Both the position numbers and the translations under genes were made by a program. From contig NZ_JAHRWL010000001.1 of assembly GCF_019104745.1 (NCBI RefSeq), positions 1,407,001 through 1,471,000 of the forward strand: a DNA stretch of 64,000 nucleotides, in the 5' to 3' direction. Of the stretch, positions 16,987-26,339 are shown piece by piece; the first letter of the stretch is position 1, and every line of letters starts with the position of its first letter. This stretch comes from Thalassococcus arenae (lineage in GTDB: Bacteria; Pseudomonadota; Alphaproteobacteria; Rhodobacterales; Rhodobacteraceae). The notes under the pieces are model-generated. The model was not told where the DNA came from. It ran no database searches and was given only the letters and a program-made list of their open reading frames with translations.

Positions 16987-18375
16987 ATGCCGCCAAAGTT
17001 CGGAACAAGCGGGCTGCGCGGCTTGGTGACGGAACTGACCGATGATTTGGTCGCGGACCATATCCGCGCCTTTCTTGCGGCCTGTCCAACGGGGGGTGCG
17101 GTGCATGTCGGATGGGACTTGCGTCCGTCGTCTCCGCGTATCGCCGATGTCGTCATGGAGACGGTCGAAAACGAAGGTTTGCCGGTCGTGGACAACGGCC
17201 CGGTTCCGACCCCGGCGCTTGCGCTGCAAGCGATGCGCGCCGGTCACGCCGCCATCATGGTGACGGGCAGCCATATCCCGGCTGACCGAAACGGGCTGAA
17301 ATTCTATGTGCCCGGCGGCGAGATCGCGAAATCGGACGAAGCGGGAATCAGTGCCGCGCTCGGCCGGGCACCCGCCCGGCGATCGGCGCCGGACCGCCGG
17401 ACCGAAGACGCGCTTGGCCCCTATTGCGCCCGCTACACCGCGGCCTTCGGAGCAGAGGCGCTGCAAGGCTGGCGCATCGGCGTCTACCAGCATTCATCGG
17501 TCGCCCGGGATGCTTTGGTCACGGTAATCGAGGGCCTGGGCGCTGTGGCGATCCCGCTGGGGCGTTCCGACATCTTTGTTCCCGTCGATACCGAAGCGCT
17601 GGACCCGGCGACCCGGGCGATGCTGCGCGGCTGGGTCGTCGAGCACGGTCTGGACGCGGTCGTGTCGACCGATGGCGATGCGGATCGACCCATGGTCGCG
17701 GACGCCACCGGCACCTTGATTCCGGGCGACGTGCTGGGTGCCTTGACTGCGCAGGCGCTTGGCGCGCGGATCGTCGTCACGCCGGTGTCGTCCAACACGA
17801 TGGTGCAGGCGATGGGGTTCGACCGCGTGGTGACGACGCGGATCGGCTCGCCCTACGTGATCGCCGGGATGACGGCGGCTCTGGCCGAGAACGACGCGTC
17901 GAAAGTTGCCGGATACGAGGCCAATGGCGGGTTCCTGCTGGGGTTCGAGGCGGACGGACCGAAAGGCAGGCTCGCGCCGCTGATGACGCGCGATTGCCTT
18001 TTGCCCATCGTCGCACCCCTGGCCGCGGCGCGGGCGCAGGGTCGGACGCTGGCGGCATCGGTTGCGGCCTTGCCGCCGCGCTTTACCGCGGCCGACCGCA
18101 TCGCGGGGATCGACACCGATGTCTCGAAGGCGTTCATCGCGCGGCTGTCGGCGGATGCCGCCGCCCGAGCAACGTTTTTTTCCGGCTTGGGGTCCGAGGC
18201 GGGGATCGACATGACCGACGGTATGCGCGTGACCTTCAGCAGCGGCGACGTGGTGCATCTGCGTCCGTCCGGAAACGCTCCGGAATTCCGCTGCTATGCA
18301 GAGGCCGACAGCCCGGCAAGGGCGGCCGACCTCGTGGCGGCCTGTTTCGCCAGGGTGAGAGACGAGTTGGTCTAG
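16987..18375 (+). CDS. Phosphomannomutase/phosphoglucomutase family protein
   Basis: 462-aa alpha-D-phosphohexomutase that interconverts sugar 6- and 1-phosphates for nucleotide-sugar supply. Seen are FGTSGLRGLV at the N-terminus, the phosphoserine loop VTGSHIPADRNGLKFY, the Mg-binding DGDADRP loop, a sugar loop (GYEANGGFLLG) and the phosphate-binding RPSGNAPEFR near the end. The loop is SHIPAD rather than the common SHNPP, so the subgroup is not certain. Start MPPKFGTSG at 16987 follows AGAGGAGACC. Its stop shares CTAG with the convergent kdsA stop. Confidence 0.9.
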   Translation: MPPKFGTSGLRGLVTELTDDLVADHIRAFLAACPTGGAVHVGWDLRPSSPRIADVVMETVENEGLPVVDNGPVPTPALALQAMRAGHAAIMVTGSHIPADRNGLKFYVPGGEIAKSDEAGISAALGRAPARRSAPDRRTEDALGPYCARYTAAFGAEALQGWRIGVYQHSSVARDALVTVIEGLGAVAIPLGRSDIFVPVDTEALDPATRAMLRGWVVEHGLDAVVSTDGDADRPMVADATGTLIPGDVLGALTAQALGARIVVTPVSSNTMVQAMGFDRVVTTRIGSPYVIAGMTAALAENDASKVAGYEANGGFLLGFEADGPKGRLAPLMTRDCLLPIVAPLAAARAQGRTLAASVAALPPRFTAADRIAGIDTDVSKAFIARLSADAAARATFFSGLGSEAGIDMTDGMRVTFSSGDVVHLRPSGNAPEFRCYAEADSPARAADLVAACFARVRDELV

Positions 18376-19193
18376 GCGGCCTTTGTCAGGTCATCGATGG
18401 CGCGCAAGCCTTGCAACACGCGGCCCAGGTCATCGACGGGAACCATGTTCGGCCCGTCGCTTGGGGCGTTGTCGGGATCATCGTGGGTTTCGATGAACAC
18501 CGCCGACACGCCCACGGCCACCGCCGCGCGCGCCAGGGGTTCGACGAATTCGCGCTGACCGCCGCTGGACGTGCCCTTGCCGCCCGGCTGTTGCACGGAA
18601 TGGGTGGCGTCGAAGACCACCGGATACCCGGTTTCCGCCATGATCGGCAGCGACCGGAAATCGCTGACAAGGGTGTTGTAGCCGAAAGACACGCCGCGTT
18701 CGCACAGCAGGATGCGGGTGTTGCCGGTGCTGGCGATCTTGTCGGCCACGTTGCCCATATCCCAAGGGGCCAGGAACTGACCCTTCTTGACGTTGACCGC
18801 GGCGCCGGTTTCGCCGGCGGCCAGCAGCAGGTCGGTCTGGCGGCACAGAAAGGCCGGGATCTGCAACACGTCCACCGCCTGCGCGACGGGGGCGCAGTGA
18901 TCGGGCCCGTGCACATCCGTCAGCACCGGCACGCCGAATTCGCGTTTGATCTCGGACAGGATGCGCAGGCCTTCGTCCATACCAAGCCCGCGCTTGCCCT
19001 GCAGCGACGACCGGTTCGCCTTGTCGTAGCTGGCCTTGAAAATCCAGCCCGTCCGCGCCGCGTCGGCCGCGGCGGCGATGCGTTCCGCCAGCATGCGGGC
19101 GTGGTTCAGGCTTTCCAACTGGCAGGGGCCGGCGATCAAGGCAAAGGGGTGGTTGTCACCGATCCGCAGCTTGCCGATTTCGACCACGCTCAT
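18372..19193 (-). CDS. kdsA: 3-deoxy-8-phosphooctulonate (Kdo-8-P) synthase
   Basis: Condenses arabinose 5-phosphate and PEP to Kdo 8-phosphate, for lipopolysaccharide or capsule. The 273-aa protein has FALIAGPCQLES at the start, FKASYDKANRSS, LTDVHGPDHCAPVAQ, and VFDATHSVQQPGG. Last gene of kpsF-kdsB-kdsA, overlapping kdsB by ATGA. Confidence 0.95.
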   Translation of the reverse strand: MSVVEIGKLRIGDNHPFALIAGPCQLESLNHARMLAERIAAAADAARTGWIFKASYDKANRSSLQGKRGLGMDEGLRILSEIKREFGVPVLTDVHGPDHCAPVAQAVDVLQIPAFLCRQTDLLLAAGETGAAVNVKKGQFLAPWDMGNVADKIASTGNTRILLCERGVSFGYNTLVSDFRSLPIMAETGYPVVFDATHSVQQPGGKGTSSGGQREFVEPLARAAVAVGVSAVFIETHDDPDNAPSDGPNMVPVDDLGRVLQGLRAIDDLTKAA

Positions 19194-19978
19194 GCGATAC
19201 CCTCCTTGCTCAGCACCGCTTCGATGCGGGCGACGTCGACCGGGTTGTTCAGTTCCCAGAACACCCGTCCCTTGGCCTCGACCGGCACGCAGGTCACGGT
19301 GGCGCCGTTTTCGATGAAGCGCAGTTGTTCCAGCCCTTCGGCCTTTTCGATCGGCCCCTCCGGCCAGCCGGCATAGCGGCGCAGCGCGTCGGGACGGTAG
19401 GCATAGACGCCGACATGGTGCCAGACCTCGGGCGGGTTCGACAGGTCGCCGACATAAGGCAGAACTTCCTTGGAGAAGTAGATCGCCGAGCCGTCGGACT
19501 TCATCACGGCGGTGGTGCCGCCCACGCGGCCCTCGCGCCGGTCGGTCACGAAGTTGGCCAGCGTTTCGGCGTCGCAACGTAAAACCGGCGTGGCCATCTG
19601 CACGTGCCAGTCGACCATGCGTTCGATCAAAGCCTCGACGAACCAGGACGGCGTCAGAGGGGCGTCGCCCTGCAGGTTGACGATCACGTCGGGCTCGACG
19701 GCGAGCTGGGCGACTGCTTCGGCGCAACGCTCGGTGCCGTTGCGGGCGTCAGACGAAGTCATCAGGACATCCGCGCCAAAGCCGCGGGCAGCCTCGGCGA
19801 TGCGGTCGTCATCGGTCAGCACATAGATCGCCTTGACACCCGACACCGCCTGCGCCGCTTCCCAGCTGCGCTGGATCAGGGTCTTTTTCACGCCGGTCGC
19901 GCCGGTCAGGTCGACCAGTGGCTTGCCGGGATAGCGCGACGAGGCATAGCGCGCCGGGATGAAGATGACCGCGCTCAT
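19190..19978 (-). CDS. kdsB: CMP-Kdo synthetase (3-deoxy-manno-octulosonate cytidylyltransferase)
   Basis: Activates Kdo with CTP to CMP-Kdo. The 262-aa protein has IPARYASSRYPGKPLVDL, the nucleotide-binding VNLQGDAPLTP, the family block HHVGVYAYRPDALRRY, and ENNP-like ELNNPVDVARIEAVL near the C-terminus. The QGDAPL sequence (often QGDEP) is a small variant at the metal site. It overlaps kpsF and kdsA by four bases on each side. Confidence 0.94.
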   Translation of the reverse strand: MSAVIFIPARYASSRYPGKPLVDLTGATGVKKTLIQRSWEAAQAVSGVKAIYVLTDDDRIAEAARGFGADVLMTSSDARNGTERCAEAVAQLAVEPDVIVNLQGDAPLTPSWFVEALIERMVDWHVQMATPVLRCDAETLANFVTDRREGRVGGTTAVMKSDGSAIYFSKEVLPYVGDLSNPPEVWHHVGVYAYRPDALRRYAGWPEGPIEKAEGLEQLRFIENGATVTCVPVEAKGRVFWELNNPVDVARIEAVLSKEGIA

Positions 19979-20940
19979 GCCACGCCCGCCCGCAGCGCGT
20001 CGTGGATATGCAGCAGGCCAACCAGCTTGTGATCCTCTTCGACGACCAGCAGCACGGTGCGTTTGGTCATGTTCATCACGCCAAGCGCTTCGACCAGCAG
20101 GGTGTCGGGCTGCGTCACCATGGGTGTGCGGGTGGCTACATCGCCGGCGCATCGATCCATCAGGCCATCCATGTTCCGGCGCAGGTCGCCATCGGTGATG
20201 ATGCCGGTCAGACGTCCACCCTGAACCAGCGCGGCCACGCCAAAGCCCTTCTGGCTCATCACGAGAAGCGTTTCGGACATCGGGGTGTCGGCCTGCACGA
20301 CGGGCAATTCGTCACCGCGATGCATCACGGCGGATACGCGCAGCAATTGCGCCCCCAGGGTTCCGCCGGGATGGAAGGCCAGGAAACGGTCGCGGTCGAA
20401 CCCGCGATGTTTCATCAGCGCGACCGCAAGTGCATCGCCGAGCGCCATCGCCATGGTCGTCGAGGTCGTGGGGGCCAGGCGCAGGGCGCAGGCTTCGGGC
20501 GCTTCGGGCATCTTCAGCACGTGGTCGGCGGCGCGCGCCAGCGTGCTGTCGGCCTTGCGGGTCACGGCGATCATCGGGATCGAATAGCGCGCGCAATGGC
20601 CGATCATGTCGGCCAGTTCCTTGGTCTCGCCGGAATTCGAAATCAGGATCACCGCGTCGGCGGGCGTGATCATGCCCAGATCGCCGTGGCTGGCCTCGCC
20701 GGGATGAACGGCTTGTGCCGGTGTGCCGGTGCTGGCCAGTGTGGCCGCGATCTTGCCCGCGACATGACCCGATTTGCCCATGCCCGACACGATCACGCGG
20801 CCCTTGATATCCAGCAAGAGCGCGACCACCGCGTCGAAGGCCGCGGGCAGTTCATCGGCAAACCGGTTCAACGCGGCTGCCTCGGTTGTCAGCACCTCGC
20901 GGGCGATGTCGGAAGGGGTTTGTGTCATGTCGTGGCTCAT
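19975..20940 (-). CDS. kpsF: KpsF/GutQ-type arabinose-5-phosphate isomerase
   Basis: Makes arabinose 5-phosphate from ribulose 5-phosphate, the first step to Kdo. The 321-aa protein has an SIS domain (VIVSGMGKSGHVAGKIAATLASTG; ISNSGETKEL; FHPGGTLG) and two C-terminal CBS domains (SAVMHRGDELP..., TPMVTQPDTLLVEALGVM). First gene of the Kdo operon; ATG at 20940, or at 20928 (MTQTPSD). Kdo-8-phosphate phosphatase (kdsC) is absent from the operon. Confidence 0.93.
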   Translation of the reverse strand: MSHDMTQTPSDIAREVLTTEAAALNRFADELPAAFDAVVALLLDIKGRVIVSGMGKSGHVAGKIAATLASTGTPAQAVHPGEASHGDLGMITPADAVILISNSGETKELADMIGHCARYSIPMIAVTRKADSTLARAADHVLKMPEAPEACALRLAPTTSTTMAMALGDALAVALMKHRGFDRDRFLAFHPGGTLGAQLLRVSAVMHRGDELPVVQADTPMSETLLVMSQKGFGVAALVQGGRLTGIITDGDLRRNMDGLMDRCAGDVATRTPMVTQPDTLLVEALGVMNMTKRTVLLVVEEDHKLVGLLHIHDALRAGVA

Positions 20941-21078
20941 CTCCTCCGCCGTCTACAGCGCCCTTGCGCCCTTGTCCAATGGCGCAACAGGTCGCCATAT
21001 TCGACCGGGCTTCGCGTTGACAAACCGGGCTTGGCCGCGCCAAGACAGGCGCAATCAAACCGGGCAGGGGCCAGACCC

Positions 21079-22401
21079 ATGAAAATCGCGATGATCGGCA
21101 CGGGCTATGTGGGGCTCGTCTCAGGCGTTTGCTTTTCCGATTTCGGACACGAGGTCGTGTGCGTCGACAAGGATCCGCGCAAGATCGAGATGCTGGAACG
21201 CGGCGAAGTGCCGATTTACGAGCCGGGGCTGGATCAGCTCATGGCCAAGAATGTCGAGGCCGGGCGGCTGTCTTTCACGATGGATCTGGCCAGCGCCATC
21301 GACGGCGCGCAGGCGGTGTTCATCGCCGTGGGTACGCCCACGCGTCGCGGCGATGGCCATGCCGATCTGACCTACGTGATGGCGGCGGCCGAGGAAATCG
21401 CCAAGGCGGCGACGGATTACGTTGTGATCGTGACCAAGTCGACCGTGCCGGTGGGCACCAACCGCCAGGTCAAACACGTTGTGCACAAGGCCAATCCCGA
21501 TCTGGAATTCGACGTGGCCAGCAACCCCGAATTCCTGCGCGAAGGTGCCGCGATCGAGGATTTCATGAAGCCGGATCGTGTGGTCGTTGGCGTGCAGAAC
21601 GAGCGCGCGGGCGAGGTCATGGCAGAGATCTACCGGCCGCTATACCTGCGCGATTTCCCGGTTGTGACGACGGACCTGGAATCGGCCGAGATGATCAAAT
21701 ACGCCGCGAATGCGTTTCTGGCGACCAAGATCACGTTCATCAACGAAATCGCCGCGCTTTGCGAAAAGGTCGGGGCGGATGTGAAGCAGGTGTCCAAGGG
21801 CATGGGCATGGACAACCGCATCGGCAACAAGTTCCTGCATGCGGGTCCGGGCTACGGCGGGTCGTGTTTTCCCAAGGACACAAAGGCGCTGGCGCGGATC
21901 GGCCAGGAACACGCCGTGCCGATGCAGATCACCGAGACCGTCATCAAGGTGAACGAAGAGATCAAGCGCCGGATGGTCGACAAGCTGCTGGACCTGTGCG
22001 GCGGCAGTTTCAACGGCAAGACGGTCGCGGTGCTGGGCGTGACCTTCAAACCCAATACCGATGACATGCGCGACGCACCGGCACTGACCATCGTCCCGGC
22101 ATTGGTCGGGGGCGGCGCCAAGGTGCGTGTCTGCGACCCGCAGGGCCGGCGCGAAGGCGAGACGCTGCTGCCCGGCGTGCATTGGGTGGAAGACCCCTAC
22201 AAGGCGGCCCAAAAGGCCGATCTGCTGGTCATCCTGACCGAATGGAACGAATTCCGCGCACTGGATCTGAAGAAACTCGCACGCAAGATGGCCGTGCCGA
22301 ACCTGGCTGACCTGCGGAACATCTACTCGGTCAAGGACGCCAAGCGCGCCGGATTCGTCGCCTATGAAAGCATCGGCCGGTCCGGGTTCGTCGCCGGTTA
22401 G
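21079..22401 (+). CDS. UDP-glucose 6-dehydrogenase
   Basis: Oxidises UDP-glucose to UDP-glucuronate for acidic polysaccharides. The 440-aa protein has the NAD loop IGTGYVGLVSGVCFSDFGH, VPVGTNRQV, the substrate motif ASNPEFLREGAAI, the catalytic cysteine in GPGYGGSCFPKDTKAL, and GVTFKPNTDDMRDAP. The length is that of the bacterial Ugd/TuaD/RkpK group. ATG at 21079 follows GCAGGGGCC. It is divergent from the Kdo operon and close to the phosphomannomutase, a cluster of sugar-precursor genes. Confidence 0.95.
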   Translation: MKIAMIGTGYVGLVSGVCFSDFGHEVVCVDKDPRKIEMLERGEVPIYEPGLDQLMAKNVEAGRLSFTMDLASAIDGAQAVFIAVGTPTRRGDGHADLTYVMAAAEEIAKAATDYVVIVTKSTVPVGTNRQVKHVVHKANPDLEFDVASNPEFLREGAAIEDFMKPDRVVVGVQNERAGEVMAEIYRPLYLRDFPVVTTDLESAEMIKYAANAFLATKITFINEIAALCEKVGADVKQVSKGMGMDNRIGNKFLHAGPGYGGSCFPKDTKALARIGQEHAVPMQITETVIKVNEEIKRRMVDKLLDLCGGSFNGKTVAVLGVTFKPNTDDMRDAPALTIVPALVGGGAKVRVCDPQGRREGETLLPGVHWVEDPYKAAQKADLLVILTEWNEFRALDLKKLARKMAVPNLADLRNIYSVKDAKRAGFVAYESIGRSGFVAG

Positions 22402-22521
22402 GGCGGCAAAGCTGCCACAACCCTGCATGAAATCCCGCCTGGGCGGCGCCGGAATCGTGCGCAGCGGGGCACCGCGTGATATTTCGGGTTCGGGCTGGGG
22501 GGCCTGACAGAAGAGGTTTCC

Positions 22522-23436
22522 ATGCGCTCGGTTCTTTCCCTGGCCATAGTGGTCTTGGTTGCATTCTCGCACGGCGCCGCTGCCGAGGGCCGGCACGTGC
22601 TGGGCTATGGCCGGTTGGTCACCAACGATTCCTTTGTCGGGACGCTGGATCGCTGGCAGACCGGATCCTTTGCGTCGAGCCGGGTGCGCGGGCGAGGATG
22701 GGACGGCGTGTTGCCCGACCGACCTTTCGAAATCCTCGAATACCGGCTGGGCGCGCAACTGATGGCGCCCGACAACCTGCGCTTTCCCGCGGCCGGGGAC
22801 CGGCCCTATGCCGCCGCGCTGTCGCTGGGCATGCACACGCATTTCGCCCGGGGCGCAACCGAATTCGCCTTGGGTGGCGATCTGGTCTTTACCGGCCCGC
22901 AAACCCGGCTGGGCGAAGTCCAGACGGCGGTGCATGACGCGTTCGGGATCACGCCGGCGACGAATTCGGTGTTGGCACGGCAGATCGGCGATGCCGTGTA
23001 TCCCACGCTGGTCACCGAGGTGGGTCAGGCATTCGCCGTCGGAGGACAAGCCGTTCTGCGGCCCTTTGCGGAACTGCGCTGGGGCGCGGAGTCTCTGGCG
23101 CGGATCGGTGCCGATCTGACCGTCGGGCCGGCGGGCCAGGGCGAATTGCTTGTGCGCGACCCGGTCACGGGCCACCGGTATCGCAGCGTGCACAATCGCG
23201 TGCCCGGGTTCAGCTGGGTCCTGGGCGGCGACATCACGCATGTGGCCGACAGTGTCTTTCTTCCCGACAACCGTGGCGTCACCGCGGAAAAACACCGCCA
23301 CCGATTGCGAACGGGGTTGCACTGGCAGGGCGACAGGCATGCGATCTTCTATGGCGTGACCTGGATGTCGGAGGAGTTCGAGGCGCAGCCGGAAGCCCAG
23401 GTCGTGGGATCCTTGCGGTTGAACCTGCGATTCTGA
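22522..23436 (+). CDS. LpxR-like lipid A deacylase, outer-membrane protein
   Basis: 304-aa protein with a signal peptide (cleavage expected after SHGAAA, residue ~21) and many short amphipathic strands ending in an aromatic residue (SLRLNLRF), as in an outer-membrane barrel. The N-terminal GRLVTNDSFVGTLDRWQTG matches the start of the LpxR/DUF2219 family, which removes the 3'-acyloxyacyl chain of lipid A; the Asn-Asp pair is in the position of the family's catalytic residues. The ATG at 22522 has AGAGGTTTCC upstream. Activity is inferred. Confidence 0.78.
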   Translation: MRSVLSLAIVVLVAFSHGAAAEGRHVLGYGRLVTNDSFVGTLDRWQTGSFASSRVRGRGWDGVLPDRPFEILEYRLGAQLMAPDNLRFPAAGDRPYAAALSLGMHTHFARGATEFALGGDLVFTGPQTRLGEVQTAVHDAFGITPATNSVLARQIGDAVYPTLVTEVGQAFAVGGQAVLRPFAELRWGAESLARIGADLTVGPAGQGELLVRDPVTGHRYRSVHNRVPGFSWVLGGDITHVADSVFLPDNRGVTAEKHRHRLRTGLHWQGDRHAIFYGVTWMSEEFEAQPEAQVVGSLRLNLRF

Positions 23437-23533
23437 ACACCGGGAGTGTCGCAACTGCAACAGGTTGATGCCGAATTCCCACTCTCCTCAAACGTGCGGA
23501 GCAGATAAACCTTCTCAGCCGCATGCCGATTCG

Positions 23534-23549
23534 TTAATGTAAAGTTAAC
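23534..23549 (+). promoter_or_regulatory. CtrA-type binding box upstream of Hint gene
   Basis: TTAA, seven bases (TGTAAAG) and TTAAC, preceded by G, give the symmetrical GTTAA-N7-TTAAC, a perfect CtrA consensus, 28 bases before the Hint-domain gene start. Its short distance to the start suggests it lies over or near the core promoter. Confidence 0.6.
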
Positions 23550-23576
23550 GAACAAAAAACGGGCAGGCATACGGGC

Positions 23577-24641
23577 ATGGGAACGGGCTATCAGGGCACG
23601 TTCGTCATCTCTTGGTCGCAGACGGAACTAGACGGTCTCAAGGCCGCACCTCCGTCGTCGCTTTCGGTCGGGGCCATCTGGACCTGGTCGGGCGATGTTG
23701 TCAGGGTTGACGGACCGTCTTCGGTCTTGCGGTTGAACCGGGCGGAAGGCGAAGCGGAATTGCGCAAACGCGCGGCGCGCATGGTGCGCAGGTTGGTGGG
23801 TGCGGCTGTGACCGACACCATGCGACCGGACGAGATCGATATCGCGCATCCCCTCGCGGACAGCAGCTTTGTCGTCACGGATGGCACGCAAAGCTTTACC
23901 GTGACACTGATCGAAGTCGGCCCCGGGGTGCGACCGCTGTTGATGTTCCTCGACGAGATGCCGCCGAAGAACCGCGATCTTTGGATCGTGCACCACAACC
24001 TCGAAGCACGGACCGATCACGCATCGGCCGAAACCGCAGGCGGGGTCATCTGTTTCACACCGGGCACCCGGATCGCGACGCCGAACGGGCTGGTGGCGGT
24101 CGAGGATCTTCGCGAAGGCGACATGGTTCAGACCAAGGACAGCGGGTCACAGGAAATCCAGTGGATCGGCAGCCGGCACATGACCGGGGCGCGGTTGTTC
24201 GCCATGCCGCGGCTGCGGCCGATCCGAATTCGCGCAGGCGCTTTCGGCATCGCGCAGCCGGATCACGAATTCCTGGTTTCGCCCGAGCACCGGATGCTGG
24301 TGCGTGGCGCGGTGGCGAAGTCGCTGTTCAATACACCCGAAGTCCTGGTGGCCGCGAAAGACCTGGTGAACGGCGACAGCATCGTGCACGACCTGCTCGT
24401 GCGGGAAGTGACCTATGTTCACCTGATGCTTCCGAGGCACGAGGTGGTCTTTGCCAACGGCGTAGAAACCGAAAGCTTCCATCCCGCCAATACCGCGCTG
24501 GGAACCATCGCAAGCGACGACCGCGCGCGGCTACAGAAGCGCCTGCCGCAAGTGGCCGAGAACCCGCATTGCTATGGTGCCTATGCCCGGCGGAACCTGT
24601 CATCGTCCGAGGCGGCGATCCTGCTGCACGAGGCCGCCTGA
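23577..24641 (+). CDS. Hint-domain protein
   Basis: 354-aa protein. Residues ~1-150 are an uncharacterised domain; residues ~155-320 are a Hint (hedgehog/intein) domain starting CFTPGTRIATPNGLVAVEDL, with GDMVQTKD, SPEHRMLV and a late VFANGVETESFHPAN. The first residue of the Hint fold is the usual Cys (Cys156 region), so autoproteolysis is conceivable, but no canonical His-Asn splice end or C-extein motif is seen. Stand-alone Hint proteins of this type are common in Rhodobacteraceae and have no known role. ATG at 23577, preceded by a CtrA box. Confidence 0.85.
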   Translation: MGTGYQGTFVISWSQTELDGLKAAPPSSLSVGAIWTWSGDVVRVDGPSSVLRLNRAEGEAELRKRAARMVRRLVGAAVTDTMRPDEIDIAHPLADSSFVVTDGTQSFTVTLIEVGPGVRPLLMFLDEMPPKNRDLWIVHHNLEARTDHASAETAGGVICFTPGTRIATPNGLVAVEDLREGDMVQTKDSGSQEIQWIGSRHMTGARLFAMPRLRPIRIRAGAFGIAQPDHEFLVSPEHRMLVRGAVAKSLFNTPEVLVAAKDLVNGDSIVHDLLVREVTYVHLMLPRHEVVFANGVETESFHPANTALGTIASDDRARLQKRLPQVAENPHCYGAYARRNLSSSEAAILLHEAA

Positions 24642-24667
24642 CCTTCGCAAACCCGTCTGGCGGTTCG

Positions 24668-25159
24668 TCACTCGCGGATTTCGTCGGGGCGAACGCCCCA
24701 AAGCGCGGTCTTCGGTGCCCAACCCTTGTAGCCGCCCGCCGTCAGGCGGCACCAATCGGGATTGCAATCGCCTAGCCGGGCGATGACGCCCAATTCCAGC
24801 CGGGCGCTGACCGGGGCAGTTTCCTCGGGCCGGACGTGAAGGTCTACCATGTCCTGTTCCACGAGCACGGTGCGCACGCCCGACAACAGCGAATAGTGCA
24901 CCCATCCGCCGGCGCCGTCGCGGTCGCGCACGCGGCGCCAATGGCCGTGTTCCGCGGTGATTTCCAGTGGCATGTTGCGGCGCTTGTAGACCCAGTCGAT
25001 CCGGTGTGTCAGTGACGGACCGCGGCGCACATTGCCTTCGGCGGCTTTCAGCGAAACGAAGCGCGGCAAAGGAAGATTCGTGACCGGCCCGCGGTTATCC
25101 GCGAATGCCCCTCCGGCCATGATGCATGCCAGACCCAGTGACAGAAGTACCCTGCGCAT
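24668..25159 (-). CDS. Secreted SH3-domain protein
   Basis: 163-aa protein with a signal peptide (MRRVLLSLGLACIMAGGAFA) and two SH3-like repeats, the first with NVRRGPSLTHRIDWVYKRR and HGHWRRVRDRDGAGGWVHYS, the second with DLHVRPEETAPVSARLELG and PDWCRLTAGGYKGWAPK. This is the periplasmic bacterial SH3 (SH3_4-like) type, usually tied to peptidoglycan binding. Divergent from the hydroxyacid dehydrogenase gene, with ~100 bases between. Longer in-frame starts overlap that promoter region. Confidence 0.88.
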   Translation of the reverse strand: MRRVLLSLGLACIMAGGAFADNRGPVTNLPLPRFVSLKAAEGNVRRGPSLTHRIDWVYKRRNMPLEITAEHGHWRRVRDRDGAGGWVHYSLLSGVRTVLVEQDMVDLHVRPEETAPVSARLELGVIARLGDCNPDWCRLTAGGYKGWAPKTALWGVRPDEIRE

Positions 25160-25260
25160 TGATTTTCCTGCCCGATTTTGTTGCGGGGTTCTTGTGCCCC
25201 GTCCTCGACTATAGCAGTTTGCCAAACAGACGCGCCGCAGAGAAGCGAGGGGAGGCGTTG

Positions 25261-26247
25261 ATGCCAACAAAACGTCTGAGTGTTGTCGTGACGCGACGCT
25301 TGCCCGAGGCAGTGGAAACCCGCCTGACCGAGTTGTTCGACGCGCGCTTGCGCGCCGACGACACGCCGATGACACGCGCCGAACTGGCCGAGGCGGTTCG
25401 CACCGCTGATGTGCTTGTGCCGACGATCACCGACACCATCGATGCCGGTCTGATCGGTCAGGCCGGCGAAAACCTGCGCCTGATCGCCAATTACGGCGCA
25501 GGCGTGGATCACATCGACGTCGAAACCGCGCGTTCGCGCGGTATCCTCGTGTCGAACACGCCCGGTGTGGTGACCGAAGACACCGCCGATATGGTCATGG
25601 CTCTGATGCTGGGCGTGACACGCCGCCTGCAGGAGGGGCTGGCGGTCATGCAGGGCGACGATTGGGCCGGCTGGGCGCCGACCGCCTTTCTGGGCGGCCG
25701 GATCGGCGGAAAGCGGCTGGGCATCCTGGGCATGGGCCGGATCGGTCAGGCAGTGGCACGGCGGGCGCGGGCCTTCGGGATGCAGATCCACTATCACAAC
25801 CGGCGCCGTTTGCGGCCCGAGTTGGAAGAGGCGCTGGAAGCAACCTATTGGGACAGTCTCGACCAAATGGTGGCTCGCATGGACGTCATCAGCGTGAACT
25901 GTCCGCACACGCCGTCGACCTTTCACCTGCTGAACGCGCGGCGGCTCAAGCTGCTCAAGCCCACAGCGGTTATCGTCAACACCTCGCGCGGCGAGGTGAT
26001 CGATGAAAACGCGCTGGTGCGCATGCTGAAGGCGGGAGAGCTGGCCGGTGCCGGGCTGGATGTCTACGAACACGGACATCGCGGCAATGCCGAATTGCGG
26101 TCGATGCCCAACGTCGTGATGCTGCCGCATATGGGATCGGCCACCGAAGAAGGCCGGATCGAGATGGGCGAAAAGGTCATCATCAACGTCAAGACCTTTG
26201 CCGACGGCCATCGTCCGCCGGATCAGGTTGTCCCGGCGATGCTGTGA
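25261..26247 (+). CDS. D-2-hydroxyacid dehydrogenase (glyoxylate/hydroxypyruvate reductase type)
   Basis: 328-aa NAD(P)-dependent dehydrogenase. Seen are IANYGAGVDHIDVETA, the dinucleotide loop LGILGMGRIGQAVARRA, NTSRGEVIDENALV with the catalytic Arg region, a Glu in the GLDVYEHGH block, and LPHMGSATEE with the catalytic His. The closest family is glyoxylate reductase / D-glycerate dehydrogenase; the substrate is not proven. ATG at 25261 follows GAGGGGAGGCGTTG. Confidence 0.92.
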   Translation: MPTKRLSVVVTRRLPEAVETRLTELFDARLRADDTPMTRAELAEAVRTADVLVPTITDTIDAGLIGQAGENLRLIANYGAGVDHIDVETARSRGILVSNTPGVVTEDTADMVMALMLGVTRRLQEGLAVMQGDDWAGWAPTAFLGGRIGGKRLGILGMGRIGQAVARRARAFGMQIHYHNRRRLRPELEEALEATYWDSLDQMVARMDVISVNCPHTPSTFHLLNARRLKLLKPTAVIVNTSRGEVIDENALVRMLKAGELAGAGLDVYEHGHRGNAELRSMPNVVMLPHMGSATEEGRIEMGEKVIINVKTFADGHRPPDQVVPAML

Positions 26248-26339
26248 TCCCTCGCCTTTGGCGGGAAAAAAGGGCTTTGATTCGCGCTGGAACGGTGTGA
26301 CCCTGCGGTCATACCGACACAGCAGGATGAGAGGCCACG

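Noticed and set aside
20002-21078. Long N-terminal extension of the UDP-glucose dehydrogenase frame
   Set aside because: The extension is antisense to kpsF; the Rossmann loop begins right at MKIAMIGTGYVG (21079) with a ribosome site upstream.
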